From Aspidapion aeneum (Eukaryota; Arthropoda; Insecta; Coleoptera; Brentidae): DNA of 64,000 bases. A program made the translations under genes and the position numbers. The stretch is from contig CAUYVT010000041.1 in the NCBI GenBank assembly GCA_963576565.1, forward strand, positions 67,501 to 131,500, written 5' to 3'. This document shows, piece by piece, positions 63,051-64,000 of this stretch (positions within the stretch are counted from its first letter, which is position 1; every line of letters starts with the position of its first letter). The notes beneath the pieces were generated by a model, which ran no database searches, had not been told where the DNA came from, and saw nothing but the letters and a program-made list of their open reading frames with translations.

Positions 63051-64000
63051 AATAGACTTAATAGGTATTTCAAAGCATAACATGTGTACTAATTGCCTAT
63101 GGAATAGTGTGTGGAAAATGTTTACTGGGATGCGTCAGATGCCCTGAATTTGAGATATGTTAGAGCCTAAACGGTCGTAATACTTGTTTCAAGAAAAAGT
63201 GGGTGGTGATCGGTTTTGTTTTCGAGTTATACTTATTTAATGCTAGAATATAGGAAATGTGGGGACAAAAAGACAAAAAGGGGTCTACTCACCCCTTTCC
63301 GGGGGTTCTGCCAAAAATTTTCAGAAAGAAAGCCTGTGAACAAACTTTATTGATTAAAGTTTAAATATCAACTTTTTATCCCTATAAAGAGATAGAAGTT
63401 GTAGCGAAAATTCATAAGAGTATAGCTCAAAAACGAAACCGATGACCCCCCCCCCCAATTTTTTTGAGCAAGTTTCAGGATGGCTCGGGCTCTAACATAT
63501 CTCAAATTCACCTTATCTGACGCATCCCATTAAACACACTATTACGCTACACAGTTAGTACACCTATTATTTGTTTAATTTAAAAAATGTTTGATTCACC
63601 CTGTAGGTTTACTACATAAACCATTATGTATGTAAATGTTACTTTACAATAATTACAACTCTCATTGAAGCAAATGAATTTATTTTGACTATGATGATTT
63701 CATCCCTATAGGTATATTTAACAAATCCCAGTTATTATTCCTGTAATTCTGTTATTCATATTTTGAGCCACTCTGTACATAGGTGACGAAAACTATAAAA
63801 AAATTGAAAACATTCCTAAAAAGAGTTTTTTTTCAACTAAATAAAATTAATATTGGTTTTTTATTTCTATTTGACGAGAAGTTATAGCAAAAACACTGCA
63901 AAAAGTCACATTTTTCTTTCTTCCAGTGGGGGATTTAAATAATTACAGCTCGAAAACGAAACCGATGACCCCCAATTTCTTTAAGACGAGTATTTAGACG
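63051..64000. repeat. Further dispersed-repeat copies, both orientations
   Basis: A plus copy at about 63060-63240 (ATGCGTCAGATG, then GTGATCGGTTTTG) is followed by inverse copies at about 63380-63520 and 63760-63980 (AACGAAACCGATGACCCC). Together with the copies at 61575-62280 this makes an array of at least five, cut off by the window edge. Confidence 0.75.

Overview
This window is AT-rich eukaryotic DNA, most likely from an insect or a related arthropod. It has no bacterial-style operons, and almost every long open frame belongs to a transposable element. The mix (Dong/R4-like LINEs at TAA microsatellites, a BEL/Pao LTR element, a Polinton/Maverick, a THAP-bearing foldback, pogo, hAT and PIF/Harbinger-type elements) is typical of large arthropod genomes. 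I recognise no intact host protein gene. One possible untranslated, spliced host 5' region lies around 42.3-42.4 and 45.6-46.15 kb.

Layout. 1-9.15 kb: three minus-strand R4/Dong-type LINE copies separated by long (TTA)n tracts, one of them about 307 pure repeats. 9.15-12.8 kb: non-coding, with small repeats. 12.8-15.95 kb: a frameshifted Jockey/CR1-type LINE between two diverged copies of a 200 bp repeat. 17.07-18.96 kb: a 5'-truncated LINE with RT and RNase H. 18.96-36.38 kb: a nearly complete but decayed Polinton/Maverick (adintovirus-like) element. 36.4-37.9 kb: a GC-rich LINE ORF1 fragment. 38.0-41.66 kb: a large inverted (foldback) structure with a THAP-domain exon in each arm. 42.4-45.56 kb: a pogo-like transposon with TA target duplication and a nested MITE. 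46-54.2 kb: a dense field of hairpin MITEs, foldbacks and a GC-rich minisatellite. 54.78-61.57 kb: a BEL/Pao LTR retrotransposon with 5 bp target duplication, inserted into an older dispersed repeat. 61.6-64 kb: more copies of that repeat in both orientations, plus a Helitron-associated-like (HINE-like) module with hairpins, tandem repeats and a CAGA microsatellite.

The Polinton is the most informative unit. Minus strand: retroviral-type integrase with C-terminal chromodomain, two structural or accessory proteins, and the A32/FtsK-like packaging ATPase. Plus strand, from a 60 bp divergent promoter: a phospholipase A2-like minor capsid protein, adenain-type protease, a small Cys protein, penton-like minor capsid, a 53-residue protein and the major capsid protein. 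Protein-primed family B DNA polymerase follows on the minus strand. Together these would replicate, package and integrate the element. This copy is broken at many points: polymerase stops, frameshifts and a 132 bp duplication; a frameshift at the phospholipase active site; lost starts for penton and protease; and a shortened integrase C-terminus. Only the ATPase and major capsid frames are continuous.

Two observations stand out. The Polinton termini and the promoter of its 34.4 kb gene are crowded with TCAAGGTCA-type sites, the monomeric nuclear-receptor (FTZ-F1/ERR) motif. The LINE/microsatellite association at 1-9 kb looks like target-specific insertion. All family assignments are from reading motifs; no search was run.
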